Positions 29,543 to 38,203 of a DNA stretch of 64,000 nt are shown in pieces (position 1 is the stretch's first letter; every line of letters starts with the position of its first letter). Origin of the DNA: JAMXLO01 sp037201625. Lineage in GTDB: Bacteria > Pseudomonadota > Alphaproteobacteria > Acetobacterales > Acetobacteraceae. Position numbers and translations under genes: made by a program. The stretch lies in assembly GCA_037201625.1 (NCBI GenBank), contig JBBCGR010000003.1, forward strand, positions 1,550,001 through 1,614,000, read 5' to 3'. Under the pieces are notes generated by a model. It searched no databases, was not told where the DNA came from, and saw only the letters and a list, made by a program, of their open reading frames with translations.

Positions 29543-30389
29543 GGTTGGGCAGCACCAGGAACTCGGCGCCGTTGTCACGATAGATCGCACCGATCGCCTC
29601 GCGCGTCGCCTCCGGCATCGGCGCATCGGCGAAGCCGGTCGGCAGGCCCCCCACGACACGGACGCCATGGTCGGCGGCCCAGCGGAGGAACGCAGCGATC
29701 AGTGCACTCCCGTCGCCCGCCCGCACCTGCGCGGCCGTCGGGTGGTACGGGCTGGTGGCCAGCAGCATCGGGCGGCTCGCCGCGGCCAATTGCTCCGTAT
29801 GCCCGGTATGATCGCCCCACGCATTGGTGGCACCCGTCACCTCGGCTCGGGGATCGTGGAACTGCGCGAACACCAGCGTGGCCTCGACCGGCCCCATCAG
29901 CGCGGCGCGCAGGTCGAAGGCGAACAGGGCGGCGAGCCAGCGTGCCGGCGGCAACGCGGCCAGCGTGCGCCAGTCGTGGCGGAACATGATGGCGGCATCC
30001 GGTCCGGTCGCGGTGGCATCGTGCGCGCGGACATACTGCGCCTCCTCCATCGGCAGGTAGACGGTATCGCCGCGACGCAGCACCGTCCGCCATCGCGCGA
30101 ACAGGTAGTCGAGGCCGATGCCCACCGCGACGCCGCCGTTGACGCAGGGGATGGCGAGCACCGCCTCCATCGCCTCGCAGCGGTGCGAATAGGGACCGTT
30201 GGAGCCGGCGAGGATCACCAGCTTCGGCCGCTCGATCGTCGCGGCGCGCGCCAGCTTTGCGTCGATCTGGCCGCGCAGGAAGCCCAGCGAGAGCGGCCGG
30301 TCCAGGACGTAGCCGAACAGGATTGCGTAGAGCACGAGCGACGCCAGGCAGGCGGCAACGAGCCGGCGGATCGAGGCGGGCCGGCGCAT
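29364..30389 (-). CDS. SGNH-like protein of the O-acylation unit
   Basis: The protein is 341 residues. One N-terminal membrane anchor (LVAACLASLVLYAILFGYVL) is followed by a periplasmic SGNH/AlgX-like hydrolase fold with ILAGSNGPYSHRCEAM, where the nucleophile Ser follows AG. Such proteins accept acetyl groups from an MBOAT partner and pass them to a polysaccharide. It overlaps the MBOAT stop (TGATG). The C-terminal 60 residues run antisense into the TfoX gene and may be extended by a lost stop. Confidence 0.65.
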   Translation of the reverse strand: MRRPASIRRLVAACLASLVLYAILFGYVLDRPLSLGFLRGQIDAKLARAATIERPKLVILAGSNGPYSHRCEAMEAVLAIPCVNGGVAVGIGLDYLFARWRTVLRRGDTVYLPMEEAQYVRAHDATATGPDAAIMFRHDWRTLAALPPARWLAALFAFDLRAALMGPVEATLVFAQFHDPRAEVTGATNAWGDHTGHTEQLAAASRPMLLATSPYHPTAAQVRAGDGSALIAAFLRWAADHGVRVVGGLPTGFADAPMPEATREAIGAIYRDNGAEFLVLPNLSRYPRAAFFDTAEHLNETWQVVHSRLLAERLRWHHAPIAAVHPADPAGPPAPHNTPPD

Positions 30390-31450
30390 CAGAACTGGAA
30401 ATACAGGAACGGCGTCGCGTGCGGCGCGAAGAACAGTGCCTGCACGGTGAAGGCGAAGCCGCCGGTCAGCGTCCAGCCGCGCGCACGCTCGGACAGGTCA
30501 TGCACCGACGGCAGCGCGAGCACGATCGTCCAGCCCAGCAGCAGGCAGGCCGTCACCTCGGGGAAGCTCAGCGTGCGGGCGTCGCCCAGATACGGCAGCA
30601 CCGGCACCGCGGTGGCGATGGTCGCGAGCGGCGGGAAGGCGTGCACGATCATCTGCGGCAGCGCGATGCCGTTGAGCCCCGCCATGCCGCGCAGCATGGC
30701 AAGCGTCGCGCCCAGGTCCGGGGCGCGGAACGGCACCCAGGCGATCACCACCGCGGCCAGCGTCAATGCGGTCGCGGCGGGCCGCGGCAGCCGCCAGCGC
30801 CATTGCCCGCAGACGACCAGGTAGAGCCCGTGCAGCCCGCCCCACAGCACGAAGTTCCACGCCGCGCCGTGCCACAGGCCGCCCAGCAGCATCGTCGCCA
30901 TGAGGTTGAGATTGCGCCGCGTCCCGCCGTAGCGGCTGCCGCCCAGCGGGATGTAGACGTGGTCGCGCAGGAACTGGCTCAGCGTGATGTGCCAGCTTCG
31001 CCAGAACGCTGCGATGTTCGCCGCCCTGTAGGGCGAGGCGAAATTCAGCGGAAACCGCACGTTCAGCATGCGGGCGAGGCCGATCGCCATGTCGGAATAG
31101 CCGGAGAAATCGAAATAGATCTGCAGCGCGTAGGCCGACGCGGCATACCAGGCCTCGAACAGGCTGAGCGTCGCGCCATCGGCCGCGGCGGTGAAGCCCA
31201 CGTCAGCGTACCGGCCGAAGGTGTCGGCCAGCACGAGCTTCTTCGCCAGGCCGAGCAGGAAGATCGTCAGCCCTTCGGCGAGGTTCGCGGCGCGGGGTGT
31301 CGCGAGGTCGGCTGCCAGCAGTTGCGGCATGATCTCGCGCGGCCGGACGATGGGGCCGGCGATCAGATGGGGGAAGAACGCGACGAATGCGGCATAGGGC
31401 AGGAGGCCGGCGGCCACCCGCTCCCCGCGCCAGGTTTCCATCAGGAACAT
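30389..31450 (-). pseudogene. MBOAT family O-acyltransferase, 5' end lost at prophage junction
   Basis: This membrane-bound O-acyltransferase of the AlgI type moves acyl groups across the membrane onto polysaccharide. Recognisable blocks are FVAFFPHLIAGPIVRP, IYFDFSGYSDMAIGLARML, FWRSWHITLSQFLRDHVYIP and the active-site His in MLLGGLWHGAAWNFVLWGGL. From the first ATG there are 353 residues. The family has about 460-500 and continues upstream with ISFFTFQQI. Here the codons ATFTIQQI still match before a TAG at 31481-31483, so roughly the first 110 residues are missing. The prophage boundary at about 31470 explains this. The gene is probably inactive. Confidence 0.85.
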
Positions 31451-31515
31451 GATCTGCTGGATGGTGAACGTAGCCTTTATCTAGGCATCCACCGATTTTG
31501 TATGCATCTTGTATC
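31451..31515. other. left prophage junction (attL region)
   Basis: MBOAT coding sequence stops matching its family at about 31469-31471, and the integrase stop lies at 31516. The AT-richer stretch between them carries two similar motifs (ttttgtat and cttgtat around 31495-31514), possible integrase arm sites. The core crossover sequence cannot be fixed without the right junction. Confidence 0.6.
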
Positions 31516-32511
31516 CTACAATCCGATCCGCCCTTTTCGGGCCTCGGCGAGCTTGACGATAGCCGCCTCCGCTGCCCGTTCCTGGTCTACGGAGCGGGTG
31601 TAGAGTTGCACCATTGCGAGTGAACGATGGCCGGTGATCGCAACGATCTCCTGCATGTTGCACCCGGCGTGCGCCAGGTTGGCGGCGGCCAGCTTGCGGA
31701 GGCCGTGGATGTTCCGGTGCGGCGGGAAACCAGCGATATCAGCAAGGGCGGCGCCGAGCTGCTTGGAGAGGTTGCTGCCTTTCCAGGGCCGGCCAAACTT
31801 GTTGACCAGGATGGTGCGGTCAGGATGCGGCACGACCGGCCCGGCCGACCACATCTCCAGTTCGGCGCGCAGTTCATCGGAGGCGGGAATGACCATCGGC
31901 CCGTCGTTTTCCTCGCCGGTCTTCTGCTGCACCAAACGGATCTTCCGACCGTCATAGGCTGACCAGGGCATCGCAATGAGGTCGCCCCGTCGCTGCCCTG
32001 TATGCAACGCCAGGACCACCGCGCGTCTCAGGTGCTCCGGCAAGTGGCTCATCGCCTGGTCTGCCTCAGGCTGCGACCAGGCCGGCCAATGGCCACCTTG
32101 AAGGTCACGCTGCAGCTTCGTGGCTGGCGAATGCTCGATCCACTCCCGGTCGACCGCAAAGGAGAACAGGGCGGACACGGACCTGGCGAATCCAAAGGCT
32201 GCGCCGTGGCCGCGAGCTTCGGCTACCGCGTCCCGGAGGTCTAGTATGTCGCGTCGCGAAACCCGGTCGACCGCGACATTGGACATGCAGGATAGATCGC
32301 CCATGTAGGTGGCGTATTGATTTTTGGTGTTCGCGGCGAGCCTGCGATATCGCGGTGATCGCTCCCAAGCAGCGATGAGGTCGCCAACGGTATCGCCCGT
32401 CCGCTTATTGTGCTTCGGCTCGTATGCCGGGTAGCGCTTGACCTGGAGGGTTCCGTCCTTCAGCCGATACCGGACGACGCGACCTGCCTTGCGCGAGGAT
32501 TTTTTGGACAC
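31516..32511 (-). CDS. int: prophage tyrosine integrase
   Basis: From GTG 32511 the protein is 331 residues (VSKKSSRKAGRVVRYRLKDG). A TTG at 32571 would lengthen it by 20. The SAM-like core-binding domain is in the N-terminal half. The catalytic set is Arg174 in LHTGQRRGDL, His269-x-x-Arg272 in NIHGLRK, His295 in ITGHRS and Tyr304 in MVQLYTRS, all present, so it should be active. It is the first phage gene beside the left junction and reads toward it. Confidence 0.92.
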   Translation of the reverse strand: MSKKSSRKAGRVVRYRLKDGTLQVKRYPAYEPKHNKRTGDTVGDLIAAWERSPRYRRLAANTKNQYATYMGDLSCMSNVAVDRVSRRDILDLRDAVAEARGHGAAFGFARSVSALFSFAVDREWIEHSPATKLQRDLQGGHWPAWSQPEADQAMSHLPEHLRRAVVLALHTGQRRGDLIAMPWSAYDGRKIRLVQQKTGEENDGPMVIPASDELRAELEMWSAGPVVPHPDRTILVNKFGRPWKGSNLSKQLGAALADIAGFPPHRNIHGLRKLAAANLAHAGCNMQEIVAITGHRSLAMVQLYTRSVDQERAAEAAIVKLAEARKGRIGL

Positions 32512-32731
32512 CGGCTTGGCTCGCTGTTCTAGGATCGGTGGATGCTGTGCCGCCGTCAAAGGCAGCGTCAAGCGCGTGACGGTCCCACCGGGGCGAGCGC
32601 GGCCCCAGCGTGTAATCTGGCGCAGGGATGCGGTGCTGCTTCACCAGGCGGGGCAGGGCGTCCACGCGCACGCTGATGTATGCTGCCGCAGCCTCAGCAT
32701 TCAGCCATCGTGGTTGGGGACGCTCACCCAT
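32405..32731 (-). CDS. excisionase-like small HTH protein
   Basis: The protein is 108 residues from ATG 32731 (MGERPQPRWLNAEAAAAYIS). A winged-helix/MerR-like AlpA-type fold reads WLNAEAAAAYISVRVDALPR...RIPAPDYTLGPRSPRWDRHALDAAF, the pattern of phage excisionases. Its 3' end overlaps the integrase 5' region by about 107 bases in another frame. It is probably co-transcribed with int and sets the direction of recombination. The tail after ALDAAFDGG is not conserved-looking. Confidence 0.65.
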   Translation of the reverse strand: MGERPQPRWLNAEAAAAYISVRVDALPRLVKQHRIPAPDYTLGPRSPRWDRHALDAAFDGGTASTDPRTASQAGVQKILAQGRSRRPVSAEGRNPPGQALPGIRAEAQ

Positions 32732-32845
32732 CCGCTGTATCCCTTGCGCGGGGATCGGCACGCCACGGTGCGGCATGCCCAATCATTGCAGCAAACGCAT
32801 GCTTCCCGCATCTTCCGAGATCGAAACGCTGGGAGGTCGGCGCCA

Positions 32846-33148
32846 ATGCAACCTGTGAATAGCATCGCTGTCGCCGCGGTTGCTGTATTGCTATCCGTGA
32901 CGCTCGCTTCGACGACCAACGCTCGATCATCACTAACCGATGACCAGATAAGGCGGCAGATCGTCAAGGAAAGCGTCGACGCCTACCGTGCAACAGGACA
33001 TCCTTGCGCATGCCCATACAACGCCATGCGGAATGGAGCCGCCTGCGGTGGGCGCAGTGCCTACAGTAGGCCGGGCGGCGCTTCTCCCCTGTGCTATCCC
33101 AAGGACGTTTCGTCGGACATGGTGCGCGCCTGGCGGAACAGTCACTAA
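32846..33148 (+). CDS. small secreted cysteine-containing protein
   Basis: The protein is 100 residues. It has a signal peptide (MQPVNSIAVAAVAVLLSVTLAS, cut near TNARS) and a mature domain with HPCACPYNAMRNGAACGGRS and YSRPGGASPLCYPKDVSS, with five cysteines. This looks like a conserved small exported family of alphaproteobacteria of unknown function. SD ggagg lies 10 bases upstream of ATG 32846. It is the only rightward gene between int/xis and the leftward operon end, a typical place for a lysogen-expressed cargo gene. Confidence 0.7.
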   Translation: MQPVNSIAVAAVAVLLSVTLASTTNARSSLTDDQIRRQIVKESVDAYRATGHPCACPYNAMRNGAACGGRSAYSRPGGASPLCYPKDVSSDMVRAWRNSH

Positions 33149-33288
33149 GTTCCCTCGCGCGTCTGTCGCTTTCAGCCGGTTCAGGTAGGCGTTGTGTCGA
33201 CGCGGAACGGTGGCGTCCGCCAGGGTCGCTGATCGGGACATAAGGTCAGGCATCGGCCGCGCCCCTCACGGGTAGGTGTAGGCAGCCA

Positions 33289-34294
33289 TCAGCGGGCCTC
33301 CTCCTGCCGCGCGGGGAACTGGCGCCACTCGCGGCCGTCGAGCAGGGCACCGGCGGCTTTCTTGCCGACGCGATAGACGAAGGTGCTGCCATCCCTTGCT
33401 GCATGGTGGCCTATTCCGTTTGGCGTCGGGCACGGACTGCTGCTGCCATCAGATCGGACGATCCACTTCTGCGCGGCCAGACCGATCGGCCCGAATTCGC
33501 CCCACCGCTTCATGAAGAACGGCACGCCGGCCGCGACGCACTGATCGCGCAGCGCCCGCACCCAGTCCGGATGCATCGGCCGCGCGTTCGGGCCGCTCTC
33601 GCCACCGGCAATTACCCAGTCGATGCCCCCGAGATAGAGTGGCCCCAAGTCTGCGATCAGCGGCTCGCAGGAAAGGAAGCGTACCGCGGCAGGTGTGTTG
33701 CGGAGATCGTAGATACGAACAGGTCGCTCCTTGTCTTCTATCGACACGCCCCACCAGATGCCGGGCGGCGGATTGTCGGGTCCGTATTCGTCGAGCGTGG
33801 CCCGGGCATCGTCCCTTGCGCCGCGCCAGCGGGTCGGTGTTGTCCAGTACGTGCAGAGCGGCCTCGGCGTTCACCTGATCCCAGAACGCCGGATCGTTGG
33901 TGACCGCGCGCATGCGGTCTGCGCGCTTGGTCAGGACCTGGATCGTGTGCCCGCGGAGATGCACCGCCGCGATGGCCACGGCCGTCAATGTGGCGATCTC
34001 CTCCATCGGGAGTGCCTGGTGGAACCAGTCACTCGTGCTGCTGGCGAAGATCCTGGCGGGCTTGCGCCAGTTCAGCGGCAGGGTCAGGCGGTCCCATTGG
34101 ACCTCCACCTTGCCGGTCCACCGAGCGCCGCCTGGCGTGCGCGTGGCGAAGCCGTGTCCCCACATGCCAGGATCGGAGAACCGCGCCGCCATTGCCTCGG
34201 CGTAGCAGTTGACGCAGCCCGGCGAGACGCGGGTGCAACCACGGATCGGGTTCCAATCGCTGCGGTCGGTCCACTCGATGCGGGAGCGCGTCAT
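33289..34294 (-). pseudogene. DUF5131 (phage Gp37/Gp68) protein, one frameshift
   Basis: The protein starts MTRSRIEWTDRSDWNPIRGC and has the family Cys cluster GCTRVSPGCVNCYAE, likely metal binding. IFASSTSDWFHQALPMEEIA and, after the shift, VSIEDKERPVRIYDLRNTP, FLSCEPLIADLG and VIAGGESGPNARPM are also signature blocks. An extra G near 33813 (AAGGGACGAT for AAGGACGAT) breaks the frame. Removing it restores about 334 residues. This is the only clear indel I found in the phage part. It is the last gene of the leftward operon. The role is unknown. Confidence 0.85.
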
Positions 34295-34803
34295 GACTGC
34301 ACCTCCGCCATCGCCCGAAGCGCAGCGGCGGTGCGGGCCTGGGGCTCGGTGGGTGCCTTAGCGTGCACCCGCTGCCCATCATCCGCGGTGTAGGCGACGC
34401 ATAGCCAACCGGTGGATCGCTGCTCGATTGTGACTGCGAAGCCAGCCGGCATCAGCGATGCGGCGGCGTCGATGGAGGTGGTGAACTCGGGCGCCCACGC
34501 GGCGAGAAAGTGCTCTCGGGTGAGGTCCGCGCGCTGCTCCCTGTTGGCGACAGATGAGCCGCCGGCGACGGCCCCCTCTGGCTTGAACGTCTCGATGTAG
34601 TCCCTCACCGGCATCTTCCGCTTCGCGTCGTGCTCAAGCTGGTCGGCCATTTGCCGTAGCTTCTTGGCAGCACGCATGCGCAGTCGGTTCGGCGTCCCAG
34701 ACATGCTTTCGACGATGGTGCATCGGCCATCCTCTGCATCGTCGACAATATCGACGCAGCCGCCTGTCCCCATGTAGGTATACACAACCGCCTTAGCGCT
34801 CAT
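34291..34803 (-). CDS. hypothetical phage protein
   Basis: The protein is 170 residues from ATG 34803 (MSAKAVVYTYMGTGGCVDIV), which overlaps the previous stop. The middle has a basic helical stretch (RLRMRAAKKLRQMADQLEHD). The C-terminus (GWLCVAYTADDGQRVHAKAP, then PQARTAAALRAMAEVQ) may be a small alpha/beta domain. I do not recognise a family. It overlaps the DUF5131 start by ATGA. Confidence 0.65.
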   Translation of the reverse strand: MSAKAVVYTYMGTGGCVDIVDDAEDGRCTIVESMSGTPNRLRMRAAKKLRQMADQLEHDAKRKMPVRDYIETFKPEGAVAGGSSVANREQRADLTREHFLAAWAPEFTTSIDAAASLMPAGFAVTIEQRSTGWLCVAYTADDGQRVHAKAPTEPQARTAAALRAMAEVQS

Positions 34804-35021
34804 CGCCGGTCTCCGGTGGGGTTCAGCGGCGGACCGCAATCAAATTCCGCCCAATGCGTGATGCTCTCGGTATCGAGAACAACCCCTTCGGCTACCCAGG
34901 CGTAACCGCCCTGTTCCGGCGCCCACCATGCGAAACCGCGATCGACTTCTTCAGCCTTGACCCGATAGAGCCGCCCATCGCGCGGCACGTCTTCGTCGTT
35001 GATGTCGATCCAGGTTGTCAT
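34800..35021 (-). CDS. small hypothetical phage protein
   Basis: The protein is 73 residues (MTTWIDINDEDVPRDGRLYR) and rich in acidic and aromatic residues (FAWWAPEQGGYAWVAEG). ATGA overlaps on both sides place it in the coupled leftward operon. No family is recognised. Confidence 0.65.
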   Translation of the reverse strand: MTTWIDINDEDVPRDGRLYRVKAEEVDRGFAWWAPEQGGYAWVAEGVVLDTESITHWAEFDCGPPLNPTGDRR

Positions 35022-35467
35022 GGCGTCATCTCCAGTGCTTCCTGCCCAAGCATCGTCATCGGCCCCACCTCGCCGGCCCGGGCCACACGAAGCCGCACAT
35101 AGGTCTCGCCGCGCTCGGCATCGATCAGCGGCATGCGCCGGTGCAGATCGCGCGCGCCGTCGGCCGTCATGTAGATCACCCGGTAGGACCGCAGCCCGGC
35201 CGACGCCGGATACCGGGTGATGTTGCCGGTGCGCCAAAGGATGCGACGGCCGAGCTGCGGATCGTGGAGCTGCTCGACCACGACCTGCACCCACGCGCGC
35301 GAGATGTGGACCAGCACCGGCGCGTCGTGCGGCAGGCGGGTCAGCAGCAGGTCCCACTGCCAGGACGGCGACGGCAGCGCGGAAGCCATGTCGATTTTCT
35401 CGACCACGGTGGAGGCGGCCGCGAACAGGTCGAGCGGGGTGGCGGCGTCAAGCATCGGCACCGCCAT
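35018..35467 (-). CDS. hypothetical phage protein
   Basis: The protein is 149 residues from 35467 (MAVPMLDAATPLDLFAAAST). A second ATG at 35455 is possible. The mixed composition includes ITRYPASAGLRSYRVIYMTA and ERGETYVRLRVARAGEVGPM and suggests a compact beta-rich domain. Its stop overlaps the next start by ATGA. The family is not recognised. Confidence 0.6.
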   Translation of the reverse strand: MAVPMLDAATPLDLFAAASTVVEKIDMASALPSPSWQWDLLLTRLPHDAPVLVHISRAWVQVVVEQLHDPQLGRRILWRTGNITRYPASAGLRSYRVIYMTADGARDLHRRMPLIDAERGETYVRLRVARAGEVGPMTMLGQEALEMTP

Positions 35468-35639
35468 CCGGTTCGCTGACGATGTGCAGCACCTGGCCGT
35501 CCGGGCGGGCGAGGGTGAACGGCGGCGGCCCGTATCCTCCCATCAGCATCGGCTGCTTCGGGATCGCGCGGAACGTGCCGTCGGGCAGCATGTAGCCCCA
35601 GCGGCGGCCATCGTCTTGTGGGGAGGGGGCGTCATGCAT
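35448..35639 (-). CDS. small hypothetical phage protein
   Basis: The protein is 63 residues (MHDAPSPQDDGRRWGYMLPD), with a Gly/Pro-rich middle (MLMGGYGPPPFTLARPDGQV). It overlaps the end of the HerA-like ATPase gene and the start of the next gene, in keeping with the packed operon. No function can be given. Confidence 0.55.
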   Translation of the reverse strand: MHDAPSPQDDGRRWGYMLPDGTFRAIPKQPMLMGGYGPPPFTLARPDGQVLHIVSEPDGGADA

Positions 35640-37230
35640 CGCGCAGCTCCTCCGCCAGCGTGACCTGGTGGCCGTTGACGTGGATCAGGCCATTGGTCCG
35701 CAGCCTCGACAGGTAGGTGCCGAACGTGCCGCCGCCCGGCGCCATGTTCGCCTCGGCGGCGAGCCCGTCCCGGCGCAGCCCCGTAGGGTGGCGCAGCAAG
35801 ATGTCGATCAGTCGATTGGGCCCGGCTCCAAGGGCATTCCGCCACATCGCCCGAACGTCGCTGGACGTCAGCGGCTGAGCCGGTTGGGCGCCGGCAACAT
35901 CCAGGCCTGCTGTTGTACATGCAACGGTGCCGCCGCTCTCATCCAGCAGCCCAGCGACGCGGAGTCGCGAGACGTAGGTTCCCCATGTGCCGCCGCGGCG
36001 CGACATGCCGGCGAGCGTCGCCCATTGCGCAACCGTCAGCCTCGCCGGGTGGCGCTGCGCAAGCACACGCAAGATGCGCAGCTCGGCGCCCGTGCCCCTG
36101 CCGCGGGGCATCGTGTCCCGCGCCGGCCTTGCCTCGATCGTCGGCGGCTCAGGCCGCCGGACGTCGATGACGCCAATCCCATCCTCGCGCCGGACGTGAG
36201 CAGCAAGGAGACCCAACGCACCGTCGATGGCCGTCTGCATCTCGCGGATTTTCTCCCGGAGCGCGATGATTTCGGCGGCGGCCTCGTCTCGGCCGCGCTG
36301 ATATCCGCGCCCCTCCGCCGCGGCGATAGCATCGGCATCGTGTCGCGCCCCGCGCTTCTCAGCCGGCCTTTCCTGTCGCTCGGCAGCCAACAGCGCGCCG
36401 ATCGCCGACACGTCTACCGGCGCCAGGCTGCGCGCCGCGACCCGTTCGCCCCGGGCAGGCGTCTTGCTGCTGTCGAATGTAGCGATGCCGGGGAAGCTGA
36501 CCTGCTGCAGCACGTCATGGCCAGGCGACCATACGAGACCCGTCCCGACCGGCAGGCGCGGCAGTTTCGCCAGCATGAGCTTGCCTTCGGCACGGTCCGC
36601 CTGGCCCTCGATCCAAGCGCCGATCGCGTTGCGATCCTGGCTGCTGGTCAGCTTCATTGCGATCAGGGTGTCGGCCTGGCTCAGAACATCCTTGTCGAGC
36701 ACGGCGGGCCGCTGCGTGATCAGCCACGGCACGAACCCTCGCACGCGGCCGCGGCGCACGATCTCGCCGATCTTGCCCTGCAGCGCGGTCTGGTCGGGCA
36801 GCGGGCGCTGGGGTGCCCAGAGATCGGCCTCGTCCAGGATCAGATGCAGGGGCCGTCGGTTGGCGTCGTACAGGGCCTCGGCGAAGGCGGACATGAAGCG
36901 CCGGCGCGCCGCACCGCTGCCCAGCTCGGACACGTCGACGATGCAGCGGAGATCCGAGTCTGCCAGGATGCGCGCCAGCGCACGGCCGTCCTGGTCGGTG
37001 ATCGGAATGTCGCCGTGCAGGCCGCCGAAGATGGTGACCGGCAGGCCGCCGGCCGGATCACCGTCAGGGCCGGCGCGCAGCCCCCACCAGACGCCGAGCG
37101 GATCGACCACGCACGCGCGGGCGCCGCCGGCGATCAGCGCCTCGGCCATGCCCTTGGCGGCGAAGGTCTTGCCCGAGCCGGTGGTGCCGACGATCGCCAG
37201 GCGGTCTTCCAGGATCACGTCGGTGATCAT
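35632..37230 (-). CDS. HerA/DUF87-like ATPase with C-terminal winged-helix repeats
   Basis: The protein is 532 residues from ATG 37230 (MITDVILEDRLAIVGTTGSG). Walker A is GTTGSGKT (15-22), Walker B is LILDEAD (130-136), and an arginine-finger-like region (VRGFVPWLITQRPAVLDKDV) is typical of HerA/FtsK-type ring translocases. A coiled coil follows (residues about 290-330). Two winged-helix-like repeats end the protein: GGTWGTYVSRLRVAGLL and GGTFGTYLSRLRTNGLI. It is coupled by ATGA to an upstream HNH nuclease gene, suggesting joint action on DNA. The stop overlaps the next small gene. Confidence 0.8.
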   Translation of the reverse strand: MITDVILEDRLAIVGTTGSGKTFAAKGMAEALIAGGARACVVDPLGVWWGLRAGPDGDPAGGLPVTIFGGLHGDIPITDQDGRALARILADSDLRCIVDVSELGSGAARRRFMSAFAEALYDANRRPLHLILDEADLWAPQRPLPDQTALQGKIGEIVRRGRVRGFVPWLITQRPAVLDKDVLSQADTLIAMKLTSSQDRNAIGAWIEGQADRAEGKLMLAKLPRLPVGTGLVWSPGHDVLQQVSFPGIATFDSSKTPARGERVAARSLAPVDVSAIGALLAAERQERPAEKRGARHDADAIAAAEGRGYQRGRDEAAAEIIALREKIREMQTAIDGALGLLAAHVRREDGIGVIDVRRPEPPTIEARPARDTMPRGRGTGAELRILRVLAQRHPARLTVAQWATLAGMSRRGGTWGTYVSRLRVAGLLDESGGTVACTTAGLDVAGAQPAQPLTSSDVRAMWRNALGAGPNRLIDILLRHPTGLRRDGLAAEANMAPGGGTFGTYLSRLRTNGLIHVNGHQVTLAEELRDA

Positions 37231-37592
37231 GCCGCGCCCCTGTTCGCCGGCGACCGCCGCCAGAACTCCTCCGCGGTCGCGATCGGGTCGACGCCGTGCC
37301 GCGCCCACCACCGGGCCTCGTTGCCGGCGTGGTGCGGGCTGTCTGGGCCCATGTGATGCTGCGCATGGCAGAGAGGGAGCGCCCAACAATCGGAAGCCTT
37401 GAGGCCCCGCGCCTTGCCCTCCGGCCCGCATGTCAGGTGGTGAGCGTCACACGGATGCCGCCAGCAGCCCGGCACCACGCACCGCTGGCGCCTGATCCAG
37501 GCGAGGTGCGCCGGCGACCGCATCCGCTGCGGCTCACCGATGGCGAGGGCCGACTTGTCGATCCGGCCGCGGGGCGAGGCCTTGGGGATCAT
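37227..37592 (-). CDS. HNH-type (DUF968-like) nuclease
   Basis: The protein is 121 residues. Zinc/HNH motif elements are RRQRCVVPGCWRHPCDAHHL (Cys pairs and the catalytic His pair), then LPLCHAQHHMGPDSPHHAGN and a terminal WWARHGVD helix. This matches small phage HNH proteins of the DUF968/NinB-adjacent type. ATGA overlaps join it to genes on both sides, with the HerA-like ATPase directly downstream. Confidence 0.75.
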   Translation of the reverse strand: MIPKASPRGRIDKSALAIGEPQRMRSPAHLAWIRRQRCVVPGCWRHPCDAHHLTCGPEGKARGLKASDCWALPLCHAQHHMGPDSPHHAGNEARWWARHGVDPIATAEEFWRRSPANRGAA

Positions 37593-38203
37593 TCGTCGTA
37601 ACCGATGGCACCGAAGCCACGGTGCAGCGGACGTTCCTCAATCAGCGCCTGCTGTAGCTGCGCCATGTCCAACCGCGGCATCAGTTCTTCGACCGATGGC
37701 AAGGTCTCGGCGAACATCCGCGCCGAGTCCGTCGTGAAGGCACCGACCAGTAGGGCCTCCTGCGCCGCCACCGAAGCCCGCTCGATCGCTGTGCGTGCCG
37801 TGGCCTCGATTTGCTCGATGCGTCGTTTCGCAACGTGCCGCATCTTCGCGCGCTCGGAACCAACCGCGGCCCGCTGCTGGTGCCATCCGACGCTCAGGGT
37901 TGGGGCGAACGGCTGCGGGATGCCAAGCTCCCGGCATCGCTCTGCAATCCTGATCTGGGCCTTGGCGACTTCCTCTTTGGCGGCCAGCACGGCGTGCTGC
38001 CACACGGTGTCTTCGTCATAGGAGTAGACGCGGTCGGCCTGTTGCTCGAAATCGGCCAGCAGAGCCTTCGACCGCTCGGCGGCGGCGGTCTTTGCAAGCC
38101 TCTCGCGCTGGCGGATGAGCTTGGCCAGGGCCTCGCGCTCGGATTTCGTCATGGTGATGATGGATGGCTGATTGACCATCGCGTTTCCCTCGCCGCCGCT
38201 CAT
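37589..38203 (-). CDS. coiled-coil phage protein
   Basis: The protein is 204 residues from ATG 38203 (MSGGEGNAMVNQPSIITMTK). It is mostly charged helix (EREALAKLIRQRERLAKTAA, IRIAERCRELGIPQPFAP, IEQIEATARTAIERAS), probably a coiled coil. The ATGA overlap with the upstream gene fixes the start. The family is not recognised. Confidence 0.65.
   Translation of the reverse strand: MSGGEGNAMVNQPSIITMTKSEREALAKLIRQRERLAKTAAAERSKALLADFEQQADRVYSYDEDTVWQHAVLAAKEEVAKAQIRIAERCRELGIPQPFAPTLSVGWHQQRAAVGSERAKMRHVAKRRIEQIEATARTAIERASVAAQEALLVGAFTTDSARMFAETLPSVEELMPRLDMAQLQQALIEERPLHRGFGAIGYDE

Noticed and set aside
31440..31520. tRNA attachment site for the prophage
   Set aside because: No tRNA cloverleaf or CCA end is seen at the junction; the interrupted sequence is the MBOAT gene.
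32933..33253. Minus-strand frame MPDLMSRSATLADATV
   Set aside because: Two thirds is antisense to the secreted protein gene; only its first 35 residues look protein-like.
35668..37356. 562-codon plus-strand open frame
   Set aside because: Antisense to the HerA-like ATPase, which has Walker motifs and overlap-coupled neighbours.
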